Shown here: piece by piece, positions 14,501-29,500 of the stretch | Numbering within the stretch: position 1 is the stretch's first letter | How the letters are laid out: every line of letters starts with the position of its first letter | Origin: Apostichopus japonicus | Taxonomy: Eukaryota; Echinodermata; Holothuroidea; Aspidochirotida; Stichopodidae | Length of the DNA: 64,000 bases | NCBI RefSeq assembly: GCF_037975245.1 | Contig: NC_092568.1 | Location: 26,160,501 to 26,224,500 of the forward strand | Direction: 5' to 3' | The notes under the pieces: generated by a model | Database searches by the model: none | The model's input: the letters and a program-made list of their open reading frames with translations, nothing else | What the model was told of the DNA's origin: nothing | Translations under genes and position numbers: made by a program

Positions 14501-17500
14501 ATTAGAGACTGTAAAGGACTCTGTGCCTCTTGATCTACGACGAAAGCTATAGCAGATCTTGTGAGCTAGTTCGCATATATCTGAGAATGCAAGGCAGATC
14601 AAGAACTTGTTTTCCCTCAGGGAGGTACAGTTACAAAGCTGACCCCAGACAGGTCCACGTTTGAGAACCGTTGGTGGATCAACACGGACTGAAAGATTAC
14701 AGTATCATGCAGTTGCGAACTAAAGGTCAAAATGATTGGTTACAAATCAAGTACTAGGTTATTAAAGTTATACAATGCACCTGCCTTTTAGACTCACACC
14801 AGTCTGTGTTCGTGCAGAAGTGACACAGGGTCACGTGATTGACCCCAGCATTCAACACTGCAAAATCTTGATTACTCTTGCAGGGTCAGGATCCTACCAA
14901 AAGGGAGATCACAACTGCAGGATTCGATCTAGATTTCGCTTTCACAATACTCACATTTGATCACTCTTGAGGTATCACATTCTCCTTGCGTTGTCAAATG
15001 AGAACGAGTCTTATGACGTTCATTAATGTTAACTAAATGTCGCTATTTCAGGTCTCTTAGGAAAGAATGGAAACTGCATCACACGGTAAAGATGGAGGAA
15101 TCTTGCAGCCAAGATAGAAGACAGACTTGTTGTCATGTCTGTTGCTGATATACAAATCCATTCATCCCTTACTCTGCTCCTTTCCTCTATTAAAGCAGCT
15201 GCTTTTGTTGAGTACTGGTATACTATTTCATACTAAATCTCCATGACAACAGCTTTCAATATACCTCCATTCCACACGTTTCTTTTCAAATTACAAACAA
15301 ATAACAAATTTGGAATATTCCAGTTTTTACTTTTAAGTGTCAAAAATACTGATGAATAGTACTATTAAATATGAAAACCATCTTGGCGACAAAAGTAACT
15401 ACACTGGAATAAAATCATTTCTTACTTGCCAGTCAAAAGTTGAAATGAATGAACACGATCTGGGAAATTGTATTAATACTTTCAGTAAATCTACAAACAT
15501 TTGGTGAAATTGTCACAAGTGACGACCTGTGGCCAAAAGCACAAAAAAGCTGCTCTGAAATACTGTACTCACCTGAAACATATCAGTCTTGAAGTCTGTG
15601 GTATATTCTTCGATGAAGGTCTGGTGTCTAGACAAGGTGTATGCTATTGTGTGCTTCTCATTATCTTTCGTTACCTAAAGGATAAATAAACCGAGAAATA
15701 TATTGATCAAAACTTTTCGTTTGCTAATATATGTTGTCTTTGAACAGTTACAGTACAGTTTAACATCAAGTATCAGAATGATGCAACTCAGAGGGGAGTA
15801 CAAATCTTTTAACAAACTTAATATCTCCCGCCAAAAAAACCTGTGCAGGTGCTGGAACGGGAGACCATCCAACGCTAACTTAGTCTGGATCTTTTGCTTC
15901 TGTTTTAACATTAAAACATGAGTTCAGGTTGCTCAGTATAGGCCATATAGTATTATGGTGTGTTTTCAATATCTAACTGTCAAGATGACGGTCGGGTCAC
16001 TTTCAGTTGCATATTCAGTAAGATGAATATGAAGAACTTAAAAGCTAAAAGATGTAACAAGAAACATGCTTTATTTATTAGTGACCAGATTGGGAAAATA
16101 TTAAAAGAAAGCCTTAAAACAGGAAATCATCTGTTTCCCTCAAAACTTTGTGCATCCAAAGTTATCTATGAAGTCATGAAACGGGCCAATTACAGCTTCA
16201 TTCCACATCTCATCCGTGGTACTCAAAAACTAACCATCATTCCTTGACCGTCTCGGCTCTGATATGAAGCGAACAATCCCACACTGTAATCATCTGTTTC
16301 AACTTAGACTGTTTGCCTACATAAATTACAATTATTTAATACCTTAAAGGACGTCATATACTGTCGAGACAATTTGCATACAATGAGACAAAATATGAGA
16401 TTTGTGACGTATTCTAAGCGAAACCAGGAACATACTGTACTTAGGGAAACAAAAGAAACTAGGCTCAGACTACTCAATTTCCTGTTGCCTTTATGGGTAG
16501 CTGTTTTCAAATGTTGTGTTATCTCATCACAACTGTACAGCACTTAATTATTATTATTATTAATAATTAATCAATAAACCAAAATGCCATAGTTGAAACT
16601 GAGCTAGCTGAACTTTCCTTTTAATGTTTAAAAGATAGATGCAAAGATCCAAAACAGATTTTTTGTTGTTGTTGGGCTTAAGTCACCAAAACCCTGCGTT
16701 ATTTTTATGAAATGTAGCTCCACAGTACTTAGATGGTCTCCCAGCTCCTGTCAATCATATACCATAAATGTTGCCGTACTTTAAAACAATTGATGCATAT
16801 TCAGCTGTCATTGCTGTTTAGTGCACATGTTGCTTTTTCTCAGAAAGGGTGAATGAAAAATCACAGGGAAGCTATTAATTGTCATTAACAAAGGCCAGGG
16901 TATTTTGGGTTATTATGTTGTTGGTGGTAGAATTGTTTGCTTGCAATTTAGCAGCTAGAAGTAGAATGTGAGATTTTAATTACATTCCTATGGTAATATC
17001 CCCTAATTATGTGGTGTAATATGTGACCAACATAACTAGTTACTACACGTCACAACTTTGCACTGTGTCTTTGCATATGTTGGAATTTATTAACCAGGCT
17101 ACCAGTTCCAACCTTTTCTATTCCTCACTTTTCTATACAACAATTTCATGATGTATCAGCCTGAACTCCTGAGAGGAGGGGAGGGAGGAGAGAGGAGAAG
17201 GAAGGAAGGAGAGGGAAGGAAGAAGAGAAGAGAAGGGAAGGAGAGGGAGGTGAGAAGGAAGGGGAGTGAGGTGAAAGGAGTGGGGGGCTAGGGAGAGGAG
17301 GCAATGGGAAGGGAGGCTCGGGGGCAGTTAGGGGGGAAGGACATTAGTAGGGAGGGCAGAAAGGCAAAGAATGAGACTAGAAGGAATGATGTAGTAAGGC
17401 AAAGAGCAGTTCTAAGTATGTTTAAAGTATTTAGTCAAAGTGAAAAACTAACTGACAGCTACTGGGAACTGGTGTCACCTGCCGGCCATTTGAATGAAAA

Positions 17501-20500
17501 TTCATTTCTAAATGTGAACGACCAGAACTTTGATTTCTTTTATTAATGATAAAGATGCACATGAGTTTTCTACTGCACTCAAAACTCTAGAAAACATTCA
17601 ACATGTACACACAGATAATGTTATGCCAACTTGACATTCCTTTCAGTAGAAACAAACTCTGTAATATACCGTTACAATGGCAATACAGGAACCATTAATC
17701 CATTGGCCTTCTGTGAAGGTGTGAAATTCTCAAAATTCCAACTGACTAGGTTTTGTACCTGCTACTAGCTACAATATATATGTATATTAGACGCGATGAG
17801 TATATCGTCAAGAAATAAACACAACATGGCATTGCAACTCCTGCAAATGTGGTTCAAGTAGTGACTTAAGCCCCTAATACAATATACTGTAACCTAGGAG
17901 TTGATTACAACTGTGCAGTCACCAATATTATCAGACATTGATGAAGATTAAAAGAGCCGTGACGTCTGCCAAAGTTTCCTCTCGTTTAGTCGACATCCTC
18001 GTCCGTTCATATTCTGTTGATTACTTTTCCTTACTGGAGTGATAACGCCTCCGCACTTAACCACCAAATCGATCTGTTTTTCACTCATGAATGTAAAATA
18101 ATCTGAACTACTGTCCCATCAAGATGCTAGATCTAGTACTTTCCTCTTGGCTAACCTGAAGTTTTTACCGGGTTATTAGTCTATAATGTAGATGAAACTA
18201 CTGTACACAACCTCATACCCAAGTGGATATATGCTGACACAGAGGCTAGGCCTTGGTACATCTAAGCACTATAACTTATATGCACAAATATATGTCTAAT
18301 GTGCCAATTACATAGACTAGCCATGTACTTGTGTTCCTTCACCTATTTCAGAGCCTCACATCGCAGACACATTAAACCTCTAATAAAAACAGCTTTCTAC
18401 TGTATTTTGAGTTTGATCAAGTTTGGACTGGATTCATGTTTACATTAACAATGCAGTGTTCATCGGTGTGACTATTCAACTTTCATTTCAAAGTGTGCAA
18501 GAAATTAAAAAGTACAGAACAAAAAACATTCCCCCCCCCCCGTTTCGTATTATCTGCAGCAGGTGCATAATGCGTTAAAACATGTCAGGAGGAAACATTT
18601 AGGTCATTTTGAAGTACTTCTTATCAAGCTAGAATGACCACGCAGAACGGTTAGCCATGTACGTCAAATTTTACATTTAATTCCATTCTCAGAGCATTTT
18701 GTATTGACTGGAACATTTTTTAATTGCTGAATTTGACCCTCCTGAAAATCTGGGCATGATTACCAAGAGATACTAGAACTCTTGGCAAAGTACTTTCCAG
18801 AAACATTAATATAGCAAATAGCACGTAACAAAGTCCATTAGAGAAAAGTGAGTATAGGAACTAAGTGGTTGAATGACAATTGGGGGGGGGGGGAGCTATT
18901 GACAAGTACCACAGCCACCAATCGTTAAGGGTGTGCAATGTTAAGAAGGTTATCAGTTTACTCTAGAGAGTTGATTGAGAGTGCTGATGTTGTGAGGACA
19001 CAGGTTAATAGGAAACCGAAGCCAAATTCAGTAATTAATGGCAAATACTGAAGTACAGAGGCAATACAAGCAACCTTCAAGCTAGCTCAGTTGATAGTTA
19101 GGTAAACAGCGATGAAAGAGCCAATGAGCCTGCAAAGGATATTACTGAAATTCCACTAATGCTCTAATACACGATCTGAAGTGGTGAAGATGGGTAGGGA
19201 GGGGGGCCAGGGGGGGAGTGGAGGTTAGGCATGGGGAGATGATACTGAAAATACTGAAGGAAGTTTCATAGAACGGTATAATTTGATCTATTTATTGAGC
19301 AACTTAGCAAGGCACTTTCTAAAAACTGTATTACTGTATAATATAATATGTACTGTATCACAGGTCTGTCAGTCCTTCTACACATATATACAGCTGATCG
19401 TATATGACTTACCTGAGCGGATCTCGGTGCGCTAATTTCATAACGTTTATCCGGTTTGACCCCGTTGGGGACTTCTTTCTTGTACAGGATGAACCTACTT
19501 CTCCTCCGTCCCCTATTACCAGACGGCAGGCATCCATTATAACTACAAAATTAAATAAAAGAGAGGAACAAATTCAAATAGGCAGATAATTAAAATTAAA
19601 ATTTATACACTTTACTTTCAATGTTTACTAAAACTTGATGCATGTTCACTGATGGCTCAACCCTACCTATACCATAACTTTCTACACACACCCCCTCTCC
19701 CACTCACCACCCTCATTCATCCTTCTCTCTAGTACACATACCCCTGAGTACCATGATTACTTCCTTGACTCAAGTCTCTCTCTCAACTCTGTAATTTCTG
19801 TTAATTTAAACACCTGTCCTGACAACTTCACAAGAGTATAGATATCTATCCAACACGACGGCCAAGATCTTGACAGCTCTATAGAGGCCACAATTTAGAC
19901 ACTCTGGGTGGTAAGTCTAATGAGGAGGTGGGTTGATCTGAGGACACCGGTCAACAGAGGAGGTTGGTGTCAAAGGTCACCAAGTCACTCTAGACACAGT
20001 ATAGAGCGAGCGTACAGTTGTTGTGAGGAGACAGGTAAGTGAGGCCTGACGTACATTCATCTATCCAATGAAGTTTGAGGTACCTATGAAATTCAGAACG
20101 CTCTATAGATAAATTACTTGCTATTGTGGTTTGGCCACAAAACAAAGCTGCATGTTGTAGTCCATTTATTAATGCATACTCATGTACAATGGATACAATG
20201 ATAGGATATATACTAGGTTTGGTCAGTTGTCAATGTTTTCATGACATCACTCTGGAATGATTTCTATCACTTTTCACATGACAAGTCCAACAACAGTGAT
20301 GAGTTGTCACTAGACCTGCATGTAAAGTAAGTTTTGAGCTTACATCCACGTCCTTGGAAGGACTTAAATCTGCACATCAGCCATAAGTAAATCCACCTAC
20401 CAATCAGAGAAATCTCCAGACAATCTCCAAACCAATGAATAATTTATCTGGTGTCCCATTGCAAAATTGGTGCAGAATATGGGAAAACCCCGATTAATGG

Positions 20501-23500
20501 GGACGTAAATGTTTATAACCAATCGCGTCATAATTAACACTCAAAACTGCTGCAGAAACTTTAAGCAGCACAGTATATCCTTTATACGACATTACCCACG
20601 CTCTCTGGTGATGTCAGAACAAAGTAAGTATTATCTAGTAAGTACCTAACACGTGGAAGTCCTACAGGGATATTCATGCTATTGTGTTATAGTAAACACC
20701 ATGAAATTTCCTTCTTCTACATCACACCATGGCTGGAAACAACAACTCAAAAAGTAAATATCGCTCTGCTGATCACCTTACTGTTCCTTTTATAAGATGG
20801 TTGATCTTATATGTAAATTGATTCTCCTAGTACTATGATTCAGATCTAACATCAACAGGAAATGTCATTGAACTAAGGGATTACATCCTCTCACCGATGA
20901 TGATCACTTCTCTTATCAGAATTTTAATGGTTCTGCATGATCAATCAACAGGTTGGATAAAGAACCCATTAAGAGGTACAAAGAAAAACCTCAAGTCTAT
21001 CAAACTACAAGGAAATGGTTCACTCTTCTTTTATTCCTCCTCACCTGATGTATGTGTGAGAATTGTGTTTTATATTGTTGACAAGTGATTTAGCTCTCTA
21101 AAGGGAAATGAATTGTAAGGTCTGAGATACATGTGTGGGAACCCGAAGGAATCCTCTTTCAATTAGAAGTTGAATGACTAAGAAGCATTTCCAAGTGACA
21201 TTTCCCTAAACTGGAGATATCGCAAGTTGCTGCCAGTCCATGAGTAATGCCATATAAAATAGGCTGTGAGCCTGTGACTCAGAAACCACTGCAGGGATAC
21301 AGAACAGCAGTTTAACCTAGTACTGTAACAGCTGTGAAACTGTAAGTGGTACGGCTAATCACCGATGAATTACTGTACTGTATGAGTACGCTATATTAAT
21401 ACTGTGAGCATAGGTGTTACCATCGGCTGAGAAAATCAATAACAAGAGCACAAACTTGGTTTGACATTGCTTTAGGCCCAGTTAAAATATTGTAGATTTA
21501 AAACTGTTTCCACTACTGTAAGCAAGAGACTTCTGCACACAATATCAAACGCACACCACACCTGTATGATGTCTATGTATATGCGAAATATATTAACTGA
21601 AACTGAAACTGGGCTACTTGGGGACCCTGTGCTCTGTGGCCTCTTTTCCACTTGGGACCACGTGGATCAAGGCTGGTTCACCGCTCCTAGCCTCGACAGA
21701 TCCGATGCTAAAACTTATTCTCCAGTGTTGTTACAAGTGCAGTAATAACAGGCCTTAAAATTTAGGCCATTCTCTGGCGTGATGCAAACTTATTGGATTA
21801 ATTTTGCTGTTTGCTAATATTTAGAAGGGGACAAAATAAAAACAATAAAAAAAAATTGCCAGTATACAATAGGAAAATAAAAAAGTTCAAAGCAATACAG
21901 TAACTAATGTGTGGAGGAGAAAGCTAGATTTTTAAGCACTTGCATTTTTTAGTGAGTGGCTAAAATTGGGGAACTCTAGGCCCATAATAATAGTGCAACT
22001 CTGAACTTTACTTGTGTAGCCTGGAAGATCTTAAATCAGACAAGGCAGGATTCTTTCTTAGACCTGTCTATCAACTTTATCAGCAATTCCTAAATTATAT
22101 GAAAACATAAATAAGACCTAAGGGAATTAGGAAGGGGGGGAAGCTGTAACAAACTGCTTATTGTTGAATGAACTAACTGTATACAGAAAATGGTAACAGG
22201 TCAGGGTAGCCTATGGGTCCATCAATGTCAAAATTTCAATTATTCCAGTTTAGTCATTGTACTAGTTAATTGTACACTGCACGGCACTGGCTTCCGATGA
22301 ATTGCCTCTGTTGATATATAAACTATAGGCATGGCATTGAGAAAGAATGCAAAAGGCAATAGGGTGCCATGGTCAGTCTCACTAGTATACAAATCAATAA
22401 TGTTTGTGTGTCCTTCTCTACACTACAGCAGTCCTGTATCAAAACTGCACTGCACTGTATACATGCACAAAGCACAGAAGCTCTATCAGCTAGGCCAGGA
22501 CAAAGCAACAGTACCGGACAATCAAACTGATTATCTGTAATAAAGATGATAGCTTTCTGTACATAAACATTACACAGCAGTACATGGTATTAAATTATGC
22601 TAAAGTCATGAGGCAGACCATGGGTTAAAAAGAAAAAGTTTAGCGTACATGTCTGCAAACTACAGGTACATACAGATGAAAATTGATACAACATGTACAG
22701 CGGGGAATCTAAATATTAGGCATCGCGTCGGCCAAATCCAACCTGCCATAGATTTTAATTTTTCAATCCACGAAATCAAGTCTACACCAATCTTTAACAA
22801 ATCGGTTATGCAGACAGACCTCTTTAAAACTAGGTTTACAGACTTACTGGTCGCAAATATGCTCGAAAATCAAACAATGGGTCATTAATATTCAAACTTC
22901 AACGCTCACCGTTTGGCCGCAATGTTAGCGCTCTTTTTCCACTGACTGTCGTGACTGTCATTCAGACCAAGCAGACAATGCACCGACCTGACTCAGACCC
23001 AACAAAAAATTTTTTGCCTGCCTTTACCGAGTAAAAATATAAATATGAATAAGGCACAGACAGATGAAATGATCAAGGACATACAGTACAAATAAATATA
23101 ATTTACGGGGGAAAAAAGAAAACAGGAAGAACTACCTTTTCATGTATGTAAAGAAATGAGACATTGATTCTGTCTTATAGCCCTTTACTAAAACCTGTGT
23201 TTTGACTCTAAAGGGGTCCTTGCAGAAAATTAATTAAGAACTCCTGCTGTACGGTAATACAATGAATTTGTACTCTTGTACTACATGTGCATAGTCAAAT
23301 CTTCAACAGTACAAACAACTCTAGCTAGAGCAATCTTATATTTGTCTCATCTCCATTCCATAGATCTCTTTGTATAGTAATCATATTATAAAATCCTAAT
23401 GATTCATACATTACACAAATTTTGTGCTGGTCATCAATATGCCTATTAAGTTCTTGCACAGTTTTTGAACTTTCAGGGTTTTTTTGGTAGCTAGGAGCTT

Positions 23501-26500
23501 TAAAAATAGAAATTCAGAAGGTATGACCAAATGGAAAATTATTTTGATGTCAAATGATCTAGAATGAAAGACTGTTGTGGACTGTAACCATAGCCAAGCA
23601 AAAATTCACAGAGACGGGACTGTATTACTGTACCATAAATCTATGCACATTGTGTTGAGCAATGTCACACTAGTTACCATACATGTGCAATGGACCGGCC
23701 TTTGATTTTCAATATAATCCAGATGGGCAGTTTGTACAGTTAAGTCTATGCACTCATGGAGTCTGTTTTTACCTCCATGATGCACTGTACTGTACATGCC
23801 AGTGTTGCCTTTCAACATCAAAACACACATCCTGTAATGATAGGGCAATTCACACAGTAAATAGTGTACAGGAACAGTACAAATTTGTTGGGAAAAGTAA
23901 GGAATTAATTGCCCACTTAGAACAGAGCTAGAATTTATGAGGCATTGTTGCACACAAACATAAACAAACATTGGGTGATTTTCATCCTAGTAATTATGAA
24001 CTTAATTAGGTCCACTTCATTGACCTTAGGAGTATATATATGTAACTTAAAAATAGATCTTTCTACAGTGAAAGACGAATATTCCATCGTTTTTTTTGGG
24101 GGGGGAGGGGGGAGAGGGGTTGTTTGTTTATTTGATTGTTTGTGTTCTCTTGAAACGAGTGGTTCTGATAAATGTAGCATCCATAGTGCTCAAAACCAAC
24201 AAATTGTTACAAACAACTGTATAGTCAGACCTGCTTTGTCTGTAGACTGTACCTTTACCACAAAAAGCTGGAGTGGGGTCTGTTTCATCCTCCAAGTTTC
24301 TTTGTAAATCAATCTCCTTAGCCTCTAAAAAAATGTTCATTTTGCTTGAAATATATTGTACAGGACATGTTCTCAGCCGTCTTATCTTTGTATTTTCTTT
24401 TGAACAGAATGTGTAATGGATAACTGTCCAGATCAACTGTCCAAATGTCCAGGATAACTGTCCAGTTCAGGTACACGGTGATTAGTGCTACAACTGGTTC
24501 TAGCCTTTAACTGTTCAATGAGAACTTCTCTGTGACAACTACTGTACAGTAATTGACAAGCTGGGTATTAAAAGCATATCTAGAGCCAAAGTAATAACAC
24601 TCCAGGGAATGAAAATTACAAACATAAACTATTCCCCAGATGGCAAGCTTGTTATGGGATTAAACTCAAGCATGTTCTGCCTATCAATGTCTCTCTATTC
24701 AGAATATATCTATGAAGGGTGCACACATTTGATGTGTGAACTATAGCTTCTTAGAGTCAGTATACAGTTATGATAATACACAAAGCTGGCATCTTTTGGA
24801 GCAGCTATTACACAGGTGGTACTTAATGAAATGTATTACAACAACTCAGCATATCTGGAGAGAAACAATTTGGGTTTCATTTTTAAAATTAACTGAGGAC
24901 AAAAGTACATAAACAAAATGCAGCTCACTGGAAGAATTATCATCAAGTATTTAAAATGCTCTGATTTTTTCAAGTCATTCATGTATATATTCACACTCAA
25001 CCAAACCAATGTGGTTTATATCAACTTACAAGCCATTTTACCACTAATTCTTAGCAAGTCATAAACAATTTATAGCAGCACACTTGCAAAACAATCTGTG
25101 TCCCACTAAACAATATTCATAACTGGTGGTGCAAGTTTAGTGGACTAAAATTACAGAGCACGTTTGCAGGGTACATTGTCTCTCCTTGGAGGGTGATTTG
25201 GTTAACCAGATTATAAATGATAACTTCAAAATAAAAATACAGCTCAGTAAAGTTGAAAGTTGATAGCGCTGTGTTGACAGCTTCTTACAGTTCTTCTGGT
25301 CAGATAGATGATAACATCAGCAGACACTGAACTGTCAACTTTATACAGATCTCTATCTTGCAAAGGTTTTGGAAATTATTATTCCTAAGGTCAGAAAAGT
25401 ATGAAATCTGACACCATCTATGCAGGTATTGATAACATATAGATTTGGAACAATTTTAAACTTAAATGTTACTCGACACCAAATCAGGCTCCTTGCAAAT
25501 AAGCGGACAACTGAGCTTTTTCCGAGCAGGGAGCTGCCTCTCTGACAGCTCTCCCTGTACAGAAGAGTTGACATAACTTATATACATGCAAGCTAAATCT
25601 TGTTTTCCAGCCACTTTCAAAGAAGTGACCTAGCTGACTGAAATGCAAAGCTCTTGAAACACTAACACATGTGGTATTGAATTGCAACCGCAAACCTGCA
25701 CGGGGAAAACGTAAGTCTTGAATTGTCTGTCACTTAGACAAAATACTCATATCCCACTGTGGCATCCCTTTACTCATGTGTCAATTGTCTGATCGGCTGA
25801 GTTAAACACTCGAATACGTTTCAAGTGTTCGTTCTTGTTTCAGATGTAACTTTGTCCCCACTCTTTAAATGAAATTTTATCTGTTTACCAAAAACAAGGA
25901 AACATGTCAATATGCATATAGTGTCCTTTTCTGTCCACTGTTGATCTCTTGGCAACATCACTCAATTTGACCATCATCCAAATGTTTCCTGTTTGAGGCA
26001 TTGTAGCCGGGCCTTCATAGTAACAATATACGATGTATTGAGTATACAGTATGTGTACTATTATAGGGCTCAGTACTACAGAAGCTGTTTAAGGTCTCAT
26101 TCAGTAGTGAACAAAGGGAGATAATAAAGGCACGCATTCACTGGTCATCGAATACAGGGAAAAGTCATTTTTGCGGAAGATAAAACACAAAGGAGTTACA
26201 GTACAGTACACAACATGCCATGGTTATGAATACACAAAGGCCTTTCCTACATGAAGTTACTTTCCTTCTCCTAACTGGTCTGTTTTAGCATTTTTCTAAA
26301 GACCTGTTTGCGATTGTTCCATCACATGTAAGCTTTAGATCTTATAGTTAAGTGTTATAGTTGTGGAAAATTGTTGATCGGTTCAAGCTCATGCTCTCAT
26401 AAGTTCGAAATGTGAAAAATATCAGCTTGAAGGTTTGCATGCCAAAAATGTTTGCTTGGATCAATATTACCAATTTTCTTAAGAAAGGACTTAATGGGAA

Positions 26501-29500
26501 CATGAAGACAAGCATGACTCTTCTTAATATTTTTTTTTTCTCTTTTATTTACTGCTGATTGATTGTGCGGATGGTGCAGCTTCCATGTTAACATTGAGTT
26601 GTTGACATTGTGAAAGTCACTTTCACAATATCAAATCTGTCTAAAAAAATTGATAGAAAAGTTCTTAGATTTGGTTGCTAAGTTGGGGCTAGGTGACAGC
26701 AGTGCTAGGCAGGTACCTGGGGTACTTGGTGCCAAATTTCAAGTGAGAAATAATCAATTTGGACCCTAAAGTACTATGCGGCAATACAGTATTATAGAAA
26801 CTGAGAGGTCGAAATGAAATGATCATTTTGCCAAGTACATTGCACAATATTATAATTAACTCCTGTGACTGCAAAAGATACCGACAAAAACACTGATAAG
26901 GAACTACAGTACCCATTTAGAAATTCTGACCTCGAGCATTCTCCAAATATTACAACCACAACCGGAAACTCTTATATGATTGCTAAACAGAAGACTGAGA
27001 GCTAATTGAACACCTGAAAATCCTTATCATGGGCAATGCCCAGCAAACTCAAACATCTCACACTCGGCTGGATAAATTATTTCCCTGCTGAGCCAGAGGT
27101 TTATTCAATTCAATGAGCACTGATTAAACATAATATTAAAACATTAGGGTTATTACACACAGCAGATACAGAGCAAACCTTTCAGACTCTAATAACACTA
27201 CAATCTAGCAAGTAAATGCTTTTATTCAATTCAATGAGCACTGATTAAATATAATACTAAAACATTAGTGTAACACACGGCAGATAGGGCAAACCTTTCA
27301 GACTCTAACAACACTGCAATCTAGCAAGTAAATGCTTTTATTCAATTCAATGAGCACTGATTAAATATAATACTAAAACATTGGGGTTATTACACACAGC
27401 TGATACAGAGCAAACCTTTCAGACTCTAACAACACTACAATCTAGCAAGTAAATGCTTTATATAATGCTGTATTCATATATTTTATAATTTATTAGATCT
27501 TACTATACAATCAGCAGGCTGTAAGTACAGTATATATATACTGTACTTTCAGCATAATTCAACAAAGACCAGTTTTTTTCTTTCTTTTCATTAAGCAGTT
27601 CTATCCTATTTCTTAAGAGTTGATCAATATGATTTGATAAAAGGACAAAACAACGGCAACAAACTATAAACCAACGTATTCATTTGTTTCCATGGAACTT
27701 ATCTTTGTCAATAAGTGGGTTGATAATGCTAACATTTGAAATGCTCTCAAGGTAACAAGAAGCAAATAATCCCATGGATTTAGTCTCTTTTCACACAATT
27801 TAGGTTATTACTTATTGTGTGGCTACTACAAAGTGAACTATCAGATTTCACCATCAGTTTAAACATTGTTAGCTTGAAGGAGTATATGTGCCGTAATAAA
27901 TATTTAAATTTCATTTAAAATTATGCGCCAAACTTTAAGGAGTAGCTGTATTTTGTATGCAGTAGTTGATGCCAAATGGACATAACACCTAATAATTCGG
28001 TTTTACTTAAATATAGACAGGGCTGCATTCAAGGAAGAATTTTCCAGGTCAGAGAGGACAAACAGGGCTTCAACTTACATACTGTAGACATTCTGAACAG
28101 CCAAGTTGGTCCTCCAAAAATTAAGGTTTATATATTAGCAATTTAGTAATTAGCATCATATATGCTCTGTGCACTATCAGACAATGCCATTACATTGGTT
28201 GAACTTTATATAATTCACAACATTATCAAATGTTCTACACCAAAGAAATTACCTTAAAGTGAAACAAATACACTGCATGAAAGACGTTTGTAGTAAACAG
28301 TGAAATGTTGTACCAAAGTGTGTTGAACCACTTGCAACCTTTACAACCTTGTTAAATCTGTATTTCAAATGGAAGACAAACATGCCAGTGGGGAGAGATA
28401 TTGGCAGGCCAATGAATTCAGAATTTTAGTCACCTGCTAAACAGTGCCAGTGCAGACAAAAAAAAAAAAACTTTCTTGCTGTAATCAATTTCCCACTGGC
28501 ACTTTTATAAATATGTCTACTGGCAGAAAAAAATGCAAACTGCCATTTTTTGTAATGGCAGATCGTAAAATCCACTGGGTTTTTAGCCAGTAGATATCCT
28601 GAATTTGAGGCCTGAAATGGATCATAGTCAATTGTCACAAATATTTCTACTCCCTGTAGTGCACTGACATTTCTAATCCTTTTAATCCCTGTTCCTACGT
28701 ATTCAACTTTTGGCCAATCGCCTTCACTTTCAGCAATGGAGCTCTTAAAGTTAGCATAACAGCCCCCCTGCAAACGATGAGGATACATTCAAAGACTTTC
28801 ATGCACCAAATTTAGGCATTGAAAAGGGCATGAAATATACAGAATAAAAGCATGTGGGTAGATAAAACATTTGAGTGTGGGTGGGTAGAGTAAGTTGCAT
28901 TGAATTGTGTACAATGGGTAGAGGCTACAGTTTTACTTATTTTCTGACAACCAAATAAAACACCAATTCCTATGAGATGAATTGTCGGCAGCATATAATT
29001 TCATTGATATTTTAAAATATAAATGTACCATTTTGTTTACAATATTCTGTCCAGGGAAATTTTCACATCGACGGTACCCACACCACAGTAGTCCATCTTG
29101 GTGTACAGGTAAACATGATACTGCCGAACTTTCATTGTACCCTTTCATCTACCAACACTATAAAAATGTAAGCTGTAGAAATATACCTGATTCTTTTGTT
29201 TACTCAATTCATGAATTGAGTTATAAGTTTGTAAAAATATGCTATTTCCTCTGGAAAAAAAAATGCTTCGATGTAGACCTGGGAAAGTGTAGATGTGACA
29301 AGGGAGAGTGCATTTGGTAACTAGTCTTACCCTAATATAACCAGCTCTCCATACTTGACTGGTGCATGTGTACTTGGAGGTAGGTTTGGCGACTCTTCTT
29401 CGAGTGTTGAGATTAGCTGCCCCGGTTGCTTGTACTTCCTGAATGATGATGGGTCTGAATCAATGGAATTACTAAACAAAAAATCAAAAAAAAGGAATCT

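Larger units (their letters stand above)
6947..15572. other. Pellino intron, repeats only
   Basis: The intron holds the 30-bp tandem array, a repeat C fragment at 8.8 kb, a G-rich run near 9710-9750, the purine minisatellite at 12.8-13.1 kb and a repeat C copy at 14.1 kb. No coding exon was recognised on either strand. Confidence 0.7.
15675..19412. other. Pellino intron, repeats only
   Basis: The intron contains the GA-rich tract at 17.2 kb, a C run near 18531, and a repeat C copy at 18.9 kb. Nothing else was recognised. Confidence 0.7.
19543..29330. other. Pellino intron, repeats and an unexplained open frame
   Basis: This is the largest intron seen (9.8 kb). It contains repeat C at 19.9 kb, a G run near 24095, the ~121-bp triplication at 27.1 kb and a 120-codon minus-strand open frame at 28.4-28.8 kb. 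No exon is supported. Confidence 0.65.

Noticed and set aside
17304-17546. 80-codon frame starting in the GA tract
   Set aside because: Its first half is polypurine-derived and no family is recognised.
23606-24307. Overlapping ~120-codon frames on both strands
   Set aside because: No homology, biased composition, and one crosses a T/G run. Best explained by chance.
28933-29320. Open frames on both strands beside the Pellino N-terminal exon
   Set aside because: They show no splice-consistent joining and no conserved residues; they overlap intron sequence.
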